Positions 34,782 to 46,317 of a stretch of 64,000 nt of DNA are shown one piece after another. The translations under genes and the position numbers were made by a program. Under the pieces are notes generated by a model. The model did not search any database, was not told where the DNA came from, and saw only the letters and a program-made list of their open reading frames with translations. Position 1 is the first letter of the stretch. The number at the start of each line of letters is the position of its first letter. The stretch is from Pegoplata infirma (lineage: Eukaryota; Arthropoda; Insecta; Diptera; Anthomyiidae): contig OY992536.1 in the NCBI GenBank assembly GCA_963921195.1, positions 326,509,038-326,573,037 of the forward strand. The letters are read 5' to 3'.

Positions 34782-37168
34782 CACAGTGGTCAATTTCGCG
34801 AGATAGCGGTCAAAACTCTATAACTTTTGACCGGATTGGTATTTTTTTACGCAATTTGTTTTGTTCAATAGGAGGGACTTTAAGCTTCAATTTGCGTGTT
34901 CAAACGTAAAAATCGACTGATAGGAACGTAAGTAATGTGGAGTTAAAAATGCATTTTAATTTTTTGTTGAGTTTCCATGTAAAAGTTGAATATTTTGACA
35001 TTTTAAATAGGTATTTTTTTATAATTTCTTATTTTCTTCAATCGTATTTTACAACCAATACTTATTTATTATTCCTAAACTTAATTTTGGTCAGAAAATG
35101 CCAACATTTGGCCCCTGACATTTATTTAGTCTCAATATTCACAGGTCCTTTGTCCTTTTGATAGGTCCTTTTGATAGGTGCTTTTGATAGGTCCAGGGAT
35201 ATGTCCTTTTGATAGGTCATAGGATAGGTCCTTTTGATAGGTCCAAGGATAGGTCCTTTTGATAGGTCCTAGGATAGGTCCTTTTGATAGGTCCAAGGAT
35301 AGGTAATTTTGATAGGTCCTAGGATAGGTCCTTTTGATTGGTCCAAGGATATGTCCTTTTGATAGGTCCAAGGATAGGTCCATTTGATAGGTCCAAGGAT
35401 AGGACCTTTTGATAGGTCCAAGGATAGGTCCTTTTGGTAGGTCCAAGGATAGGTCCTTTTAATAGATCAAAGGATAGGTCCTTTTGATAGATCAAAGGAT
35501 AGGTCCTTTTGAAAGGTCCAAGGATAGGTAATTTTGATAGGTCCTAGGATAGGTCCTTTTGATTGGTCCAAGGATATGTCCTTTTGATAGGTCCGAGGAT
35601 AGGATAGGATAGGTCCATTTGATAGGTCCAAGGATAGGACCTTTTGATAGGTCCAAGGATAGGTCCTTTTGGTAGGTCCAAGGATAGGTCCTTTTAATAG
35701 ATCAAAGGATAGGTCCTTTTGATAGATCAAAGGATAGGTCCTTTTGATAGGTCCAAGGATAGGTCCTTTAGATAGGTCCAAGGATAGGTCCTCTTTATTG
35801 GTCCAAGGATAGGTCCTTTTTGATAGGTCCTTTTGACATGCAAAAGGATAGGTCCTTTTGATAGATCAAAGGATAGGTCCTTTTGATAGGTCCAAGGATA
35901 GGTCCTTTTTATTGGTCCAAGGATAGGTCCTTTTGATATGTAAAAGGATAGGTCCTTTTGGTAGGTCCAAGGATATGTCCTTTTGATAGGTCCTAGGATA
36001 GGTCCTTTTGATAGGTGAAAGGATAGGTCCATTTGATATGTAAAAGGATAGGTCCTTTTAATAGATCATGGTCCTAGGATAGGTCCTTTTGATAGGTCCA
36101 AGGATAGGTCCTTTTGATTGGTCCAAGGATAGGTCCTTTTCATAAGTCCAAGGATAGGTCCATTTGATAGGTCCTTTTGATAGGACCAAGGATAGATCCT
36201 TTTGATAGGTTCAAGGATAGGTCCTTTTGATATGTAAAAGGATAGGTCGTTTTGATAGGTCCAAGGATAGGTCTTTTTGATAGGTCCAAGGATCCACAGG
36301 TTATTTCAATTGGTTTTAAATTTATTTGCAATTTTCAGGTATTTAAGTTATGTAATATTATATGGCAATAAAATCATTTTTTACCTTTTCCAAATGAATT
36401 GCCAGATACCACATAATTTGAGAGTTCTATTGTCATTTTTGTCAAAATTTTGATACACCCTTCTGTGTGGACTAGGTCCAAATATGGGCCAACTTCTCCT
36501 AATTTCAACAGAATTATTTTTTTGGGTCAATAAGAACTCTTGTACAAAATTTCATCAAAATATATGCATAATAGCCACTTTCACATACAAATAACTTCTC
36601 AAAAAATATGACGTGCATTTGTACCGAATATCTTACCTTGGGTCAGAAAAATTGCTGTAGCTCAAAAAGTGCAGTCCCGATGCATGGACATGTATATATA
36701 GGAATGTAGGGGAGAGTTAGGACTACAAAATAGTAAATTTGTGTTTTGACTCAGCTTGACTCACAGGAGTTGTGCTCTATGAAGTAGGAAATTTCCCAGA
36801 AATTTGACCTTTTTTAAAAAAAATATTTAAATTGTTCTGAAAACAGTAGAGCTTAAATTTTTTTACCAGCAATAGGAAATAAGTTAAGTTACAACACAAA
36901 ATTTATTTCGTCCAAAAATCTTGAAAAACAAAAAAGTTATGATCATTTAAACTTTAAAAATTAACTAAAAATATCATAAATTTACTAAATTCTGAAAAAG
37001 CCCATTTTGGACCACCCTGTTCTCAGTGAAATAGTTGAAATAGAGTTCTAATTTTTTGGCTCCCGAGGTTTACTACTGTCTACTTTCATATGAGTCTAAT
37101 AACTTTAAAATCGGAGAACAAAAACCAAAAGGAGTTTTGGCCGCTATCTCAAAATATTGACCACAGTG
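34782..37168. mobile_element. Transib-like non-autonomous element, copy 2
   Basis: The 5-bp duplication CGCCG flanks it (34777-34781, 37169-37173). The ends are the same as copy 1: CACAGTGGTCAATTTCGCGA and the inverse of TTGACCACAGTG. The non-repetitive arms match copy 1 with only scattered differences, while the central 25-bp minisatellite has a different order and number of variants. It lies inside the element at 34532-38389. Confidence 0.8.
35150..36291. repeat. 25-bp minisatellite inside Transib-like copy 2
   Basis: Same AGGTCCAAGGATAGGTCC plus TTTTGAT unit as at 11440-12556, about 45 copies. First and last units match copy 1, but internal variant order differs, with a local duplication (for example TCCAAGGATAGGTAATTTTG at about 35296 and 35517). 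Confidence 0.92.
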
Positions 37169-39095
37169 CGCCGTCCAACTTATTCTCCGAAGATTTAAAA
37201 TATATGGTCCCTATACTTGTTCAAAAAAGATGTATTTATGAATTTGATGTGCCATCAATAATAAAAAAGTTATTTGGTGGTAACGGTTTGAAGTTAAAAT
37301 TTCTTCGTTTTCAATTTTTCGTCGTTTTTTGACCAGGAAATTTGCGCCGCTTCATACTTTTCAAAAGCTAATACGAAGAATGATAGCTGTCGTAGCTCCC
37401 TACAGTTTGAAACCGGTCTCATGATTGTGCCCTCAATAGGAGCGGAGTACTAGCTAGACAAAAGTTGAGAGACAAAACGTGAAAGTCATCAAAAAAACAC
37501 TTTTTCGCGAGGCACATTCGCAATATTATTTAAAAGTGGCCAGCACATCGCGTGATCCTAATATTTATTGATTTTTAATAATAAAAAATTTTGCAAAAAT
37601 CTGACATTTCACGATTTTAAACTTTTGTTTGTATTTTCACGCGAATAGAATTTAGATTTAAAATATACCCGTCAGACGATTGCTTGTAATGAGTATTATT
37701 AATCGTGTGCAAAAATTGGGACTTAATATAACTGTACGCTGAAAACGCGCCAATTTTGTCTCCAGATAAACCGCCAGGGCACACCCAAACCGCTAATAGA
37801 AATTAGTTTCTATAAATGGCAATTGCTGGTTCTTATAAAGCTTTATCCTAAAACTGAGCGGCATTAATAAATTTTGAAGATTGTGGATTTTATGCAACTT
37901 TTAAAATTTCATTAATCAGAAATTGCATCTCTTTTAAAAATTCACAATTTTGCATAATGCACAAGTTTCTTAACTAATTTGAGGGTGCTAAATTCGAATA
38001 TGACCTTTAATTTGGTCCATCATCATTAGATTTCACGTAAATTGCATTAAGAGAGCAACTCTTTAAAACAAACTTTTAACGTAAAATCTGATTGTATATC
38101 CACGTTAATGGACGTAATATATCCGGTTTTTATTGGGGATAGTATGAAACATTAATTAACGTTGATTTTGTTAAATTCTAATAATAATTGTAATTTTGAA
38201 ATTTTTGGTTTTCAATTAAAATCTTTAAACCGCCATAACTTTCGCGCAGTCAGCTGAAAGTTCTTCACTCGAACGGATTCGAACTTACTAAATGCATACT
38301 TATACGCGTACCAAACGATTTTGATGTGCCTTCAAAAAAAATTTTAATATTTTTTAAACCTTAAAATCAAAAGTTAAATGGAAATGTTCATATATTATTG
38401 ATATGTGATCGATTCTAAGATATTCTACCGATATCCGTCCGTCCGTCTGTCTGTCTTTCAAACTAAAAGAGATAGACTAAAGAAGTTTGGCACAAATATG
38501 TCTTATGGTCATGGGCTGGTTAAGTTCGGAGATAAGTAAAATCGGTCTAGGGGAAAAAAGTTCCCCTTGAGGAACTAAACCAACCTCTAAATGAAATGTA
38601 ATTTTTATAGGTTTTTTTTATACTTTTATTAAGAAAATGAAACATTTTAATGTCGAAAGAAGTTAAGGGTCCTGACCTTGAACACCGAGGGTAAGAAAAT
38701 GTGTTTTTCGATCCAACCCCTTTTGTGGGCGTGGATATTGAAAAATTATTTAAATAATGATAAAATTGTAATACTGAAGTGCAAAACGCATAATTAATGA
38801 ATTTATAAACATAAACCGCAAGGGGAAGTGACCCCCATTGACCTCGGCCAACCTCTCCCCCGTCTCCCCACGCAAAAAACGCCCCTTTATTTTTTTTAAA
38901 TGTTTTTTCATGTTGGAGGGTATCAAAGATTTGGCACAGCCAAATTTAAAACTCTAACTTATTTTATTTAAAAATTTCCAGCTGTAGTAAAAATATTGAG
39001 AAAAAGAGTAGATGGTAAAAGCTAAACAAACAATTATCTTAACCGTAATGCTAGGTATACATTTTAGTTATACCCCTGATGTATATTAGTATATA

Positions 39096-39609
39096 CTACC
39101 TCCGTCCCAAAATAATCTTAACATTTCTATATTTTGGCTGGGATTATGGAGGATTTTTTGAAAAAGCTTGATTTTTTTTGTTAATACATATCGGGACATA
39201 TCAATAATTTAAAAATTCTTTATAGCTTTGCAATTCTTCAATTCACGTGCAAAATGGATGCAATAAACTGCATCCTGATAAATGAGACAACTTGTTTTCG
39301 ACGTTACAAACAGGCATGGTGTCCACTTTGGTCGAAAAGATGAAAATTATTACAAAATGCGGCGTATGAAATAAGAAATTTTACGCTAGAGGCCCTTTTA
39401 ACGGTTTTTAATAAATGCATTATGGATGCAATAGGGACATCTTGCAAATATTTTTAATTAATTTTGTTACAGTTTTAGTACAGTATAAGATTGTTTTTTT
39501 AACTTTATCTTGTATTATTTCAACTAAAACACTGCTTAATAAAATGTTAAGTTTATTTTGGGACAAAAAAGTCTATAGAAATGTTAAAAATATTTCGGGA
39601 CGGAGGTAG
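39096..39609. mobile_element. Stowaway-like MITE, TA target
   Basis: The ends CTACCTCCGTCCCAAAATAA and, inverted, CTACCTCCGTCCCGAAATAT continue as CTTAACATTTCTATA versus TTTAACATTTCTATA, giving ~36-bp TIRs. TA flanks both ends (39094-39095, 39610-39611). CTNCCTCCGTCCC is the classic terminus of Stowaway elements (Tc1/mariner). The 514-bp interior encodes no recognised transposase. Confidence 0.88.
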
Positions 39610-39645
39610 TATATATATATGTTCCTTTAACTCCCACTGATGTAT

Positions 39646-39899
39646 ATTAGGGTAACATGAAATTAAATTTTTTGTCGTTAATAAGCTAATCAAGCAAAAT
39701 TATAATTTAAAAAAAATTAAAAAATCAAAAAAAAAAAAAAACAAAATTAAAGAATCGTGAAAAGATGTTGGTTTGTATGGGTTACCAATTTTTCAGGTCA
39801 AAACTTTAACCCCCCAAAGTCACGGGTTAGTTTTGTCCGATTTGGCTAAAAATTTAAACATAAAATTAAAAAGAAAGTCATTATTCGTGCCACCCTAAT
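39646..39899. mobile_element. Short TIR MITE, ATTAGGGT ends
   Basis: ATTAGGGTAACATGAAATT and, inverted, ATTAGGGTGGCACGAATAA bound a 254-bp unit. It shares GTCCGATTTGGCT and end type with 226-394. It sits 35 bp from the Stowaway-like element. Confidence 0.62.
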
Positions 39900-41334
39900 G
39901 TACATGTTTGTGTGTATAATTTTATTCCTTCATCTCGTGTCCATATCATAATTTCTTATTTAGCTGTCGTAGTCATACGAGAATGACAACTTTCGTACAT
40001 CGAAAATGTTGTCATGTGTTTTAATATTTTTACTTGGAAGGAACTTTTGTACGTACCATACATCCACATAAAATACAATTTCATTTTATTTATTTAGGAT
40101 GCTGTAAACAACTGAATTTTTACTACTACTACTACCACTTTTTCTATGTCAGTATTTCTTAAATGGGAACAACTTGTGCTTTAAGGGACTGTTAAAAAAA
40201 ATCATAAATAGCATTTTTTAAATCGGCCGATATGACCGGTCCTTGATCACATCACAAACTCCAAACCTATCATACCCAGCTGTACCCACCTTGTGACTTG
40301 TAGGGGCGCTTGCTTCAGCATTTCATATTTTTGTATACTTATACTTTTTATACTTTGTTTTTTTTATCATTTTGAAATTTTATTTTTGTAACTGATTTTA
40401 CACTGATTTAAGACGCCATCTGTTAATTGATAGCGATACTACCACAATACACCACACACTACTGCTTTTGCGTATTTGACGTTTATATGCATTTTTGCGC
40501 ACCCATTTTTCTAATAAATTTTGGAAAAATTACGTTAGATTTTCAATAGTGCATACTCACGTACCTCAACCGAGCTTTCGTTTAAAGTAAAGCAATAATT
40601 CTCTGCCATTTTATCATCCAATATTCTACCCAAAAAGTTCACTCTTTAAGTTCAAATTATTTATTTTCAAATTTGAAGTGTTTCTAAATCAAGTTTTTTT
40701 TTGTGAAAAAAAAAGGATAATTAAGGACAAAATCCTTGTCAATAATTTTGGTTGAATATTATATTCAATTTCTATTATTTTTGTTTACGGAGCTAAATTG
40801 TGAGTATGGGAATTTTCTTTAAAATTATTTAAGATTTTTTTTTATTTTTTTTGGATTCAAATCCCTGATAAAATTTTTATTTTTGAATTTGCTCACAGAT
40901 TTTTGCTTTGCAAAAGCAACTTTTCTTCTTCCTTACTGAAGGACATCCTTTTGATAAGGTGAACATTGGATATAGTGCATGTTTTAAAAATTTAAACAAA
41001 ATCCGAAATTCATGGGTAAGATTTGCCACCTAAAATAACAAATTGGTGATAATTGTCCTACAATGTAAATTTTCTAATTTTTAGAACAAAATCTGGTAAA
41101 TTAGCTAACTTTGAAGTGTGTGGAGGGCTGTTTCTTTTTTTTTTAAGGTGCCAAACATATATGGTAAATATTAAAAGAAACAAAAATCAAAAGCTTTTAG
41201 TTATTGAGAATTGACATAAATTTTCTTTATTTAGATTTGGCACCTAATTGTGCATATAAAATCCCATAGTTGATACTCTAAATTCTGAAGGTTCTACTTA
41301 TAATCTGAGTGAGGAAGAGCTTTTAGTTGCCTAC
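39900..41334. other. Possible upstream region of the 41364 promoter
   Basis: Mixed-composition, mostly repeat-free sequence, unlike most of the window. No open frame. A (ACT)n-like stretch lies near 40122-40138. I see no further delimited elements. Confidence 0.35.
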
Positions 41335-41391
41335 CATAAAAACTGCAAAACCTCTCAATCATCAGTTGATCAGAAGTTTCAAGCGGTGCGG
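41335..41391 (+). promoter_or_regulatory. Candidate core promoter, Inr at 41362
   Basis: TCAGTT at 41362-41367 fits the fly initiator TCAKTY, with the A at 41364 as +1. CATAAAAA starts 29 bases upstream, at a suitable distance for a weak TATA box. CAAGCGGTGCGG at +17 to +28 resembles the motif ten element (9 of 12) but is one base early. The following transcript-sense sequence is A-rich and free of known transposons. Inference from motifs only. Confidence 0.5.
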
Positions 41392-42505
41392 TGGTGTAGT
41401 TCGTGGTATTGATCGGCGTTGATCGAAAATCAAGAAGCAGTGTAAAGTGTAAATTGTATAAAATCAAAGTTTTTAAAAAAAAAAAAATCCTTAAAGAAAG
41501 TGGTAAAATTTGTAGGAAAAAAATGTTTCTAAAGGCAGTGTTTTTCCTTGTAATTTAATATTAATTTTTTTTTATTTATAAAATTGCTTAAAAATATTAA
41601 CAACAACAAAAAAATGCACTCAAAAAGACAGTAAAGAATTTGCATATACAGAAAAAATTACCAAAAAAAAAAAAAAACATTACACAGATCTACAAAACAC
41701 AACTTAAAAGTACCAACAAAGCTAAAACTTAAAACTAAGAAATCGCGCTAAAACAAGTTAAAAGTGGTTAAAATCATAAAATATTAGTGCCTTTGATGTA
41801 TTACAAAAAAAGTTAAAAATTTTATAAAAATTAGTGTTCCGAAATTGTGTCTGTAAAAAAGTTATACTTAAGTTTTTTTAAATAATTTTTTTTTAACTTC
41901 CGAAAACCTAATTTCCAGTTTATTTTCCGGTTAGTCCATTTTTTATCGGGTGATCTATTTTTTTTATTATCTAACTTAAATTTTGTTTCAAAATTTTATT
42001 GTGCCGGAAAGTGTAAATGCATTTTTAAGAAAAAACTGGTTTTAAAAGAAATTGCATACATCGTCTTGATATGTGTACTTGCATTTGATCTAAGACCCTA
42101 CAATACAAAAACAATTTATTTGTCTAGTCTTGTTAAATTTGGGTTTGGCAATACCACCAGTTTTTATTAATATAAGTGAATTCTCTTTTAGAAAGATCAA
42201 ATCGTCCACATACCAATGAATGCAATTTTTTTTTATAAACTGAATTTTTTTTATAATTAAACCAAATAGTTTATTTAATTTTTTTTTCGGGTTCTTTTTC
42301 GTTTTCAATAATTATTATTTTTATTTCCTTTAAATAAATCGCGTGTATATGTGTTTCATGGTTTTAAAATTTTAAATCACATCTCTCTTAAAACTCTAAC
42401 CCATAATATTAAAATTCCCAATTTAAAGTTTCTCTTAACTAAACTCATCTTCAAAGTAAGAGAAAGGTTAACAGTAAGAGCACATCAACAATTAACATCC
42501 ACATC
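41364..42505 (+). other. Candidate 5' UTR, A-rich leader
   Basis: Between the promoter and the ATG at 42506 the sequence is A-rich on the + strand (AACAACAACAAAAAAATGCA near 41598, then ACAAAACACAACTTAAAAGT), a style common in long leaders of fly genes. No transposon ends are seen. One or more introns could lie within it. Confidence 0.4.
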
Positions 42506-42567
42506 ATGAAGGCTGCTGTACTCTTCGAAAGATCTTTCGTCGTGGGAGCACCAACAACAACATTAAT
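42506..42567 (+). CDS. Candidate first coding exon, unknown product
   Basis: The ATG at 42506 has A at -3 and opens a 62-nt segment (20 codons plus 2 nt) ending exactly at a perfect fly splice donor, GTGAGT at 42568. The peptide begins MKAAVLFERSFVVGAPTTTL. Codons are markedly richer in G+C than the flanking DNA, unlike random frames here. It would be the N-terminal exon of a + strand gene whose remaining exons lie outside the window or were not found; the exon phase is 2. I do not recognise the protein. It could instead be a chance frame with a fortuitous donor. Confidence 0.45.
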
Positions 42568-43549
42568 GTGAGTTAATTTTTTTTTTCTATATTATTTTTT
42601 TTACCATTTCATTTTACCCTTTGATTTAAATTCTTTGTTTTGATTTGCATTTAACTTGCAATTTAACATTATGATTAGGGTGACCACATTAAAGTTTTAA
42701 AAACGAAATATTTAAAGTGAATTATTTAATTAATTAATATACTTTTTTTTATTGTTTTATCATTTAAATTAAATATAACATCGGGTCGAACTTTTAAAAA
42801 TCCTTTTATAAGTTAAACTTCGGTCGGGTCATAACTTTTTCATTAGTTTTTGGTTTGGACTAATTTTCGTTGAGGTCATTAACCTAATTTAACATAATTG
42901 TCCCATGAAGCAACGCGCATAAACACTTTTGGTACGCTAATATTTTTTTTCCAAACGAGAAATATTTTTTTTGTTAATAATTTTAAAGTCAGTTTATTTA
43001 CCTTAAAATAATTTTATTGTAATATTTTTCCACTAACTTAGTTTTTTTCATTTTTACTCTTATTAAGGCTTTTGTTATTTTTTTCATATTTTCATTATAT
43101 TATTTTAATTATGATTTTTATTTTCAAAAACCATTAAATGAATTTGTGTTTAATAAAATTAAAATTAGTTTTAAATTTAATTTTTGATTTAATTTTTAAA
43201 TGAATTTCGTCAGTAAATAAATCAACATGATTTGTGCCTAAACTTAAATTTTTCTGTTTGATTTAAACTTTTGGTAGGGAACTTGTTGTGATTGACTATG
43301 GGATCACAACTATTATTTTTTGTTAGGAAATATTTTATTTCGCTGTGATCATGGTTGGGTGGGCGAAAGATTGTAACATTACCATCTTACTTACAATCGA
43401 CCTAATTTTAACAAAGAAATTCGAAATGTTAGACAATCCCTTAATTTTCAGTTTTCCGTTTTCCCCTCTTTTTTTTCTCTTTCCTGTTCTATTCACCCTA
43501 CAGCACGCCTTAAAATAAGTTTACGCGTAGCGAAGTGGCAGGGACATAG
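42568..43549 (+). other. Probable intron sequence after 42567
   Basis: A/T-rich, no open frame. A pyrimidine tract followed by CCCTACAG at 43494-43501 resembles a splice acceptor, but joining it to the exon at 42506 gives a stop after three codons, so it is not a supported coding junction. Confidence 0.35.
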
Positions 43550-43625
43550 CCAAGCACCGAACCTCCCCTCCGACGAGCAAAAGGCTGGATCAAGTGCGTG
43601 CGACCGCTTAGCCATGCCTCCCTAC
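43550..43625 (-). repeat. tRNA-like fragment, possible SINE head
   Basis: On the minus strand TGGCTAAGCGG (43604-43614) fits the RNA polymerase III A box, and GGTTCGGTGC (43554-43563) resembles a degraded B box about 50 nt later. The stretch is distinctly G+C-rich. The T-arm stem does not pair well and the acceptor stem is unclear, so this is more likely a tRNA-derived SINE relic or pseudo-tRNA than a working tRNA gene. Confidence 0.38.
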
Positions 43626-43629
43626 ATAC

Positions 43630-44457
43630 CAACTGCCATGTTAATTTATCTAAAATTTTAATTCGTTGTACGCTACAGACTATTGCAGATCTTTCACCTT
43701 TTATATAAAAACATATGTCACCTTTGTAAGAAAATGTCTCAGCCCCGGATACATAAGTTGTGACATGTCCCTTGACCGCTCTCAAAGTTTTCATTTGAAT
43801 TTTTTTTTTGCATTGAAAAAGGCCGACATTTATAAAATGTAATGATATCATATTCTCTTTTTATACTCAAATTAATGAAAAAAAATCAAAAAGAAATTTG
43901 TGCTTAGGAAAAATTTTAAAAATTTGTTTCGGAAATTTAAAAAAAAAAATGTTTCTTAACTCATTGAGAATTAAGAGTTTTCTTTTTGTTTTGCCAACAA
44001 GATAGTGAATCACCAATAAGTTCAGTATAAAAATTGAGAACCACAGTTCAAAATAAATAAATAAAATGAATAAACACTAACACATTGGTTAGTAAAAAAA
44101 TAAAATAAAAATATATATATTTATAAAGTAGGTAGTAAAATAAATCGTATTTGAATTCCTATTGTTATGCAGTTATTTGTATAAAATGTTTTTTTTTATG
44201 CATTTATTGAACTTTTAAAAGAAAAACCAATATAAATATTTTTTTCATCTTTTACGAATATAAATTGTTCATGTTTATTGTCAATAACCACTGGGCGGGC
44301 ATGTGTTTATGTTGATTGACTAAAAGCAATTAAATACTTATAAGGGAGGTATTCTTGGTGTTTACCATTGATTTTCTTGAAACTCACATATGTTTTTGAG
44401 GACAACATTCTATTAGACAATAGCGTAGAGCAAATTTGTTTTTTTTTTTAATTTTCA
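43630..44457. other. A/T-rich DNA, nothing recognised
   Basis: No repeat ends or coding signal. Confidence 0.4.
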
Positions 44458-44825
44458 AATCTTGTCAAATTACTAGAAAACTTTATTTGACCAATATTTT
44501 ACAGTTTTCCTTGTTTTAAAAAAATTTCGATTGAAATTTTAATTTTTTTGTAATTTTACAATTTTTTTTTTTGTAATTTTACAAATTTCTAAGGTAGTTT
44601 TACAAAAAAAAATAATAAAGTCACGAGAATTTAAGTTTTATTGCGCCAAAAAAGTTGTAAATTTACAATTTTATTGGTGAAAAGTTTGTAAAATTACAAA
44701 AAAGATCATAATTTTTACTAGGAACTCTCGTAAAATAGGAGGTAGTAAAAAATCTAGTTACGAGAATTCCTTGTAAGTTTTATTGCTTCAAAAGAGTTGT
44801 AAATTTATTACTTTTATTTGTTAAT
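44458..44825. mobile_element. CACTCAAAA-family MITE, internal fragment
   Basis: Matches the interior of the element at 6749-7300 (TTTGACCAATATTTTACAGT, AATTTACAATTTTATTGGT, AGGAACTCTCGTAAAATAGG) but lacks both terminal CACTCAAAA ends. Confidence 0.65.
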
Positions 44826-45162
44826 ATTGTGCCTAAAAGGCAACTTTTCTAAAGGGAAATTTTTTTTTGGAAATTAAAAAAAAGGAAAAATTTGCTTCAC
44901 CCTATTGGACAAGTGTATTACGGTGGACAAATTAATTTTTAAGGTGGGTCAACTTGTTTTTCTTCGAAATAACCCATGTCAGAGGAACGAATTAACGTAC
45001 AAATAAATTGTTTTGTATATCTATAAAACGGCATGTCTCCACGATATAGTCTAAACAGATGTGACAAAAATGGAAAAAACTAAGCAACAGAAGAGAGCTT
45101 AGATATATTTTTTAATTAACATGGCAACCCTTTTAATCATTTATGAATGAGTGACATAATAA
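44826..45162. other. Spacer, nothing recognised
   Basis: No open frame. A short phrase near 44833-44905 resembles 21300-21365 (GCAACTTTTCTAAAGGG-like, then CTTCACCCTA). Confidence 0.35.
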
Positions 45163-45982
45163 TCGCGGGTCAAAGTTCGACTTTTTTAGCAAAAGTCTGA
45201 AAAATACATGACGTTTAACGTGCTCTAACTTTTTAACTAGTTATCCGATTATCACAAGTAATGGCTCATATGAAAGCTTAATTCTTCTTCTTTTAGGAAA
45301 TATTTTTAAAAGCATACAGTTTTTTTTCAGAAGTGTTGCAAAAATTCAAAAACATTTTTTTTTTTGCGAATATTTAAAAAAACACATCTTCGATTTTTTT
45401 AAAAAAAGTTTGGTGATAAACAATACTGTTTTGTACAACATATCCAAAATTCAGAGTGGGATCCCAATGGGATCAAAAAATTTTCTGGTTTTAGTACGAA
45501 GTTCTTAAATTTTACCTCAGAAAATTAAAATTTTATGTTTCTTCAATATAAAAATTTAAATTTTCAAAGAAAATTATACTATTAAAATTTTGAAAAACAT
45601 TCAAAACATTAGAAATTTAAATTTTCTAAGGGAAAAATATGAGAACCTCGTACTTAAAACAGAATATTTTTTGATCCCATAGAGATCCCACTCTAAATTT
45701 TGAATATGTTACACAAAACATTGTTGTTTTTCACCAGATTTTTTTTTTAAAAAAATCGAAGATGTGTTTTTTTAAATATTCGAAAAGAAAAAATGTTTTT
45801 GCATTTTTGCATCATTTCTGTAAAAAAAACTGTGTTATTTTAAAAACTTTTAAAAAAAGAACCCCAGCTTTCACATGAGCCTAAATTTGTGAAAATCGGG
45901 TCATTGGTTAAGAAGTTACAGCTCTTTAAACGTGATGTATTTTTCTTACTTTTGCTTAAAAAGTCAATCTTTGACCCGCCAT
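45163..45982. repeat. Large imperfect inverted repeat, ~400-bp arms
   Basis: CGCGGGTCAAAG near 45164 pairs with CTTTGACCCGCC at 45969-45980, and similarity continues inward: AAAAACACATCTTCGATTTT with AAAATCGAAGATGTGTTTTT, and GAGTGGGATCCCAATGGGAT with ATCCCATAGAGATCCCACTC. The centre lies around 45570. It may be a foldback-type element or the palindromic duplication of a host segment; no target duplication was found. Confidence 0.78.
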
Positions 45983-46317
45983 AATTCGTTAAATACACCA
46001 AATGTAAAAAAACGATATATGGTACATATATCATATTTATGAGGGCTATCTATGTGTCAAGGCTCAAATTAATCTGAGACACCATTTCCAAAAATGACTA
46101 AAATTTGAGCTAAATTTTCTGGAATGGCCCAAAAGTATAATAATATAAAACAACAAAAAATTTCTTATTTTTCCAAAAAATAGAAAAAGTGTGAGATTCT
46201 GAAAACTCTTTTCTAAAGGGAAAACAGGGAGGATTTTTTCAACACTCAAAAAGTTTCGTTTTGGTTCAATTAATATATCAGTAAAAACAACTACCGTAAA
46301 CTATTGTCGTTATTTTT

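Larger units (their letters stand above)
34532..38389. mobile_element. TIR element carrying a Transib-like copy
   Basis: The ends GGACATTTCCATTTAACTTT and, inverted, GAACATTTCCATTTAACTTT match at 19 of 20 bases. ATAT flanks both sides (34528-34531, 38390-38393), a possible 4-bp duplication. Without the inserted Transib-like copy the element would be about 1.47 kb. The interior (34600-34776, 37174-38340) has better mixed composition than the surroundings but no recognised protein. The superfamily is not assigned. Confidence 0.7.
34448..38969 (-). mobile_element. mini-me subfamily C, split by a 3.9-kb insertion
   Basis: On the minus strand the 5' part (38969 back to about 38394) has the AAATTTGGCTGTGCCAAATC hairpin and the GACAGACAGACGGACGGACG run. 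The 3' end (34527 back to 34448) has TTTATGGGGTCCTAGACCAA, the GGAATGACAAAGTGAG block and ATACCCCCAT. Removing 34532-38389 and one ATAT joins the halves in the order seen at 58259-58788. Confidence 0.7.

Noticed and set aside
43446..43503. Pyrimidine tract and CAG resembling a splice acceptor for the exon at 42506
   Set aside because: The joined frame meets a stop after three codons; kept only as a remark.
43510..43851. 113-codon minus-strand ORF
   Set aside because: Its C-terminal part is the translation of the tRNA-like segment; no protein family recognised and no start context.
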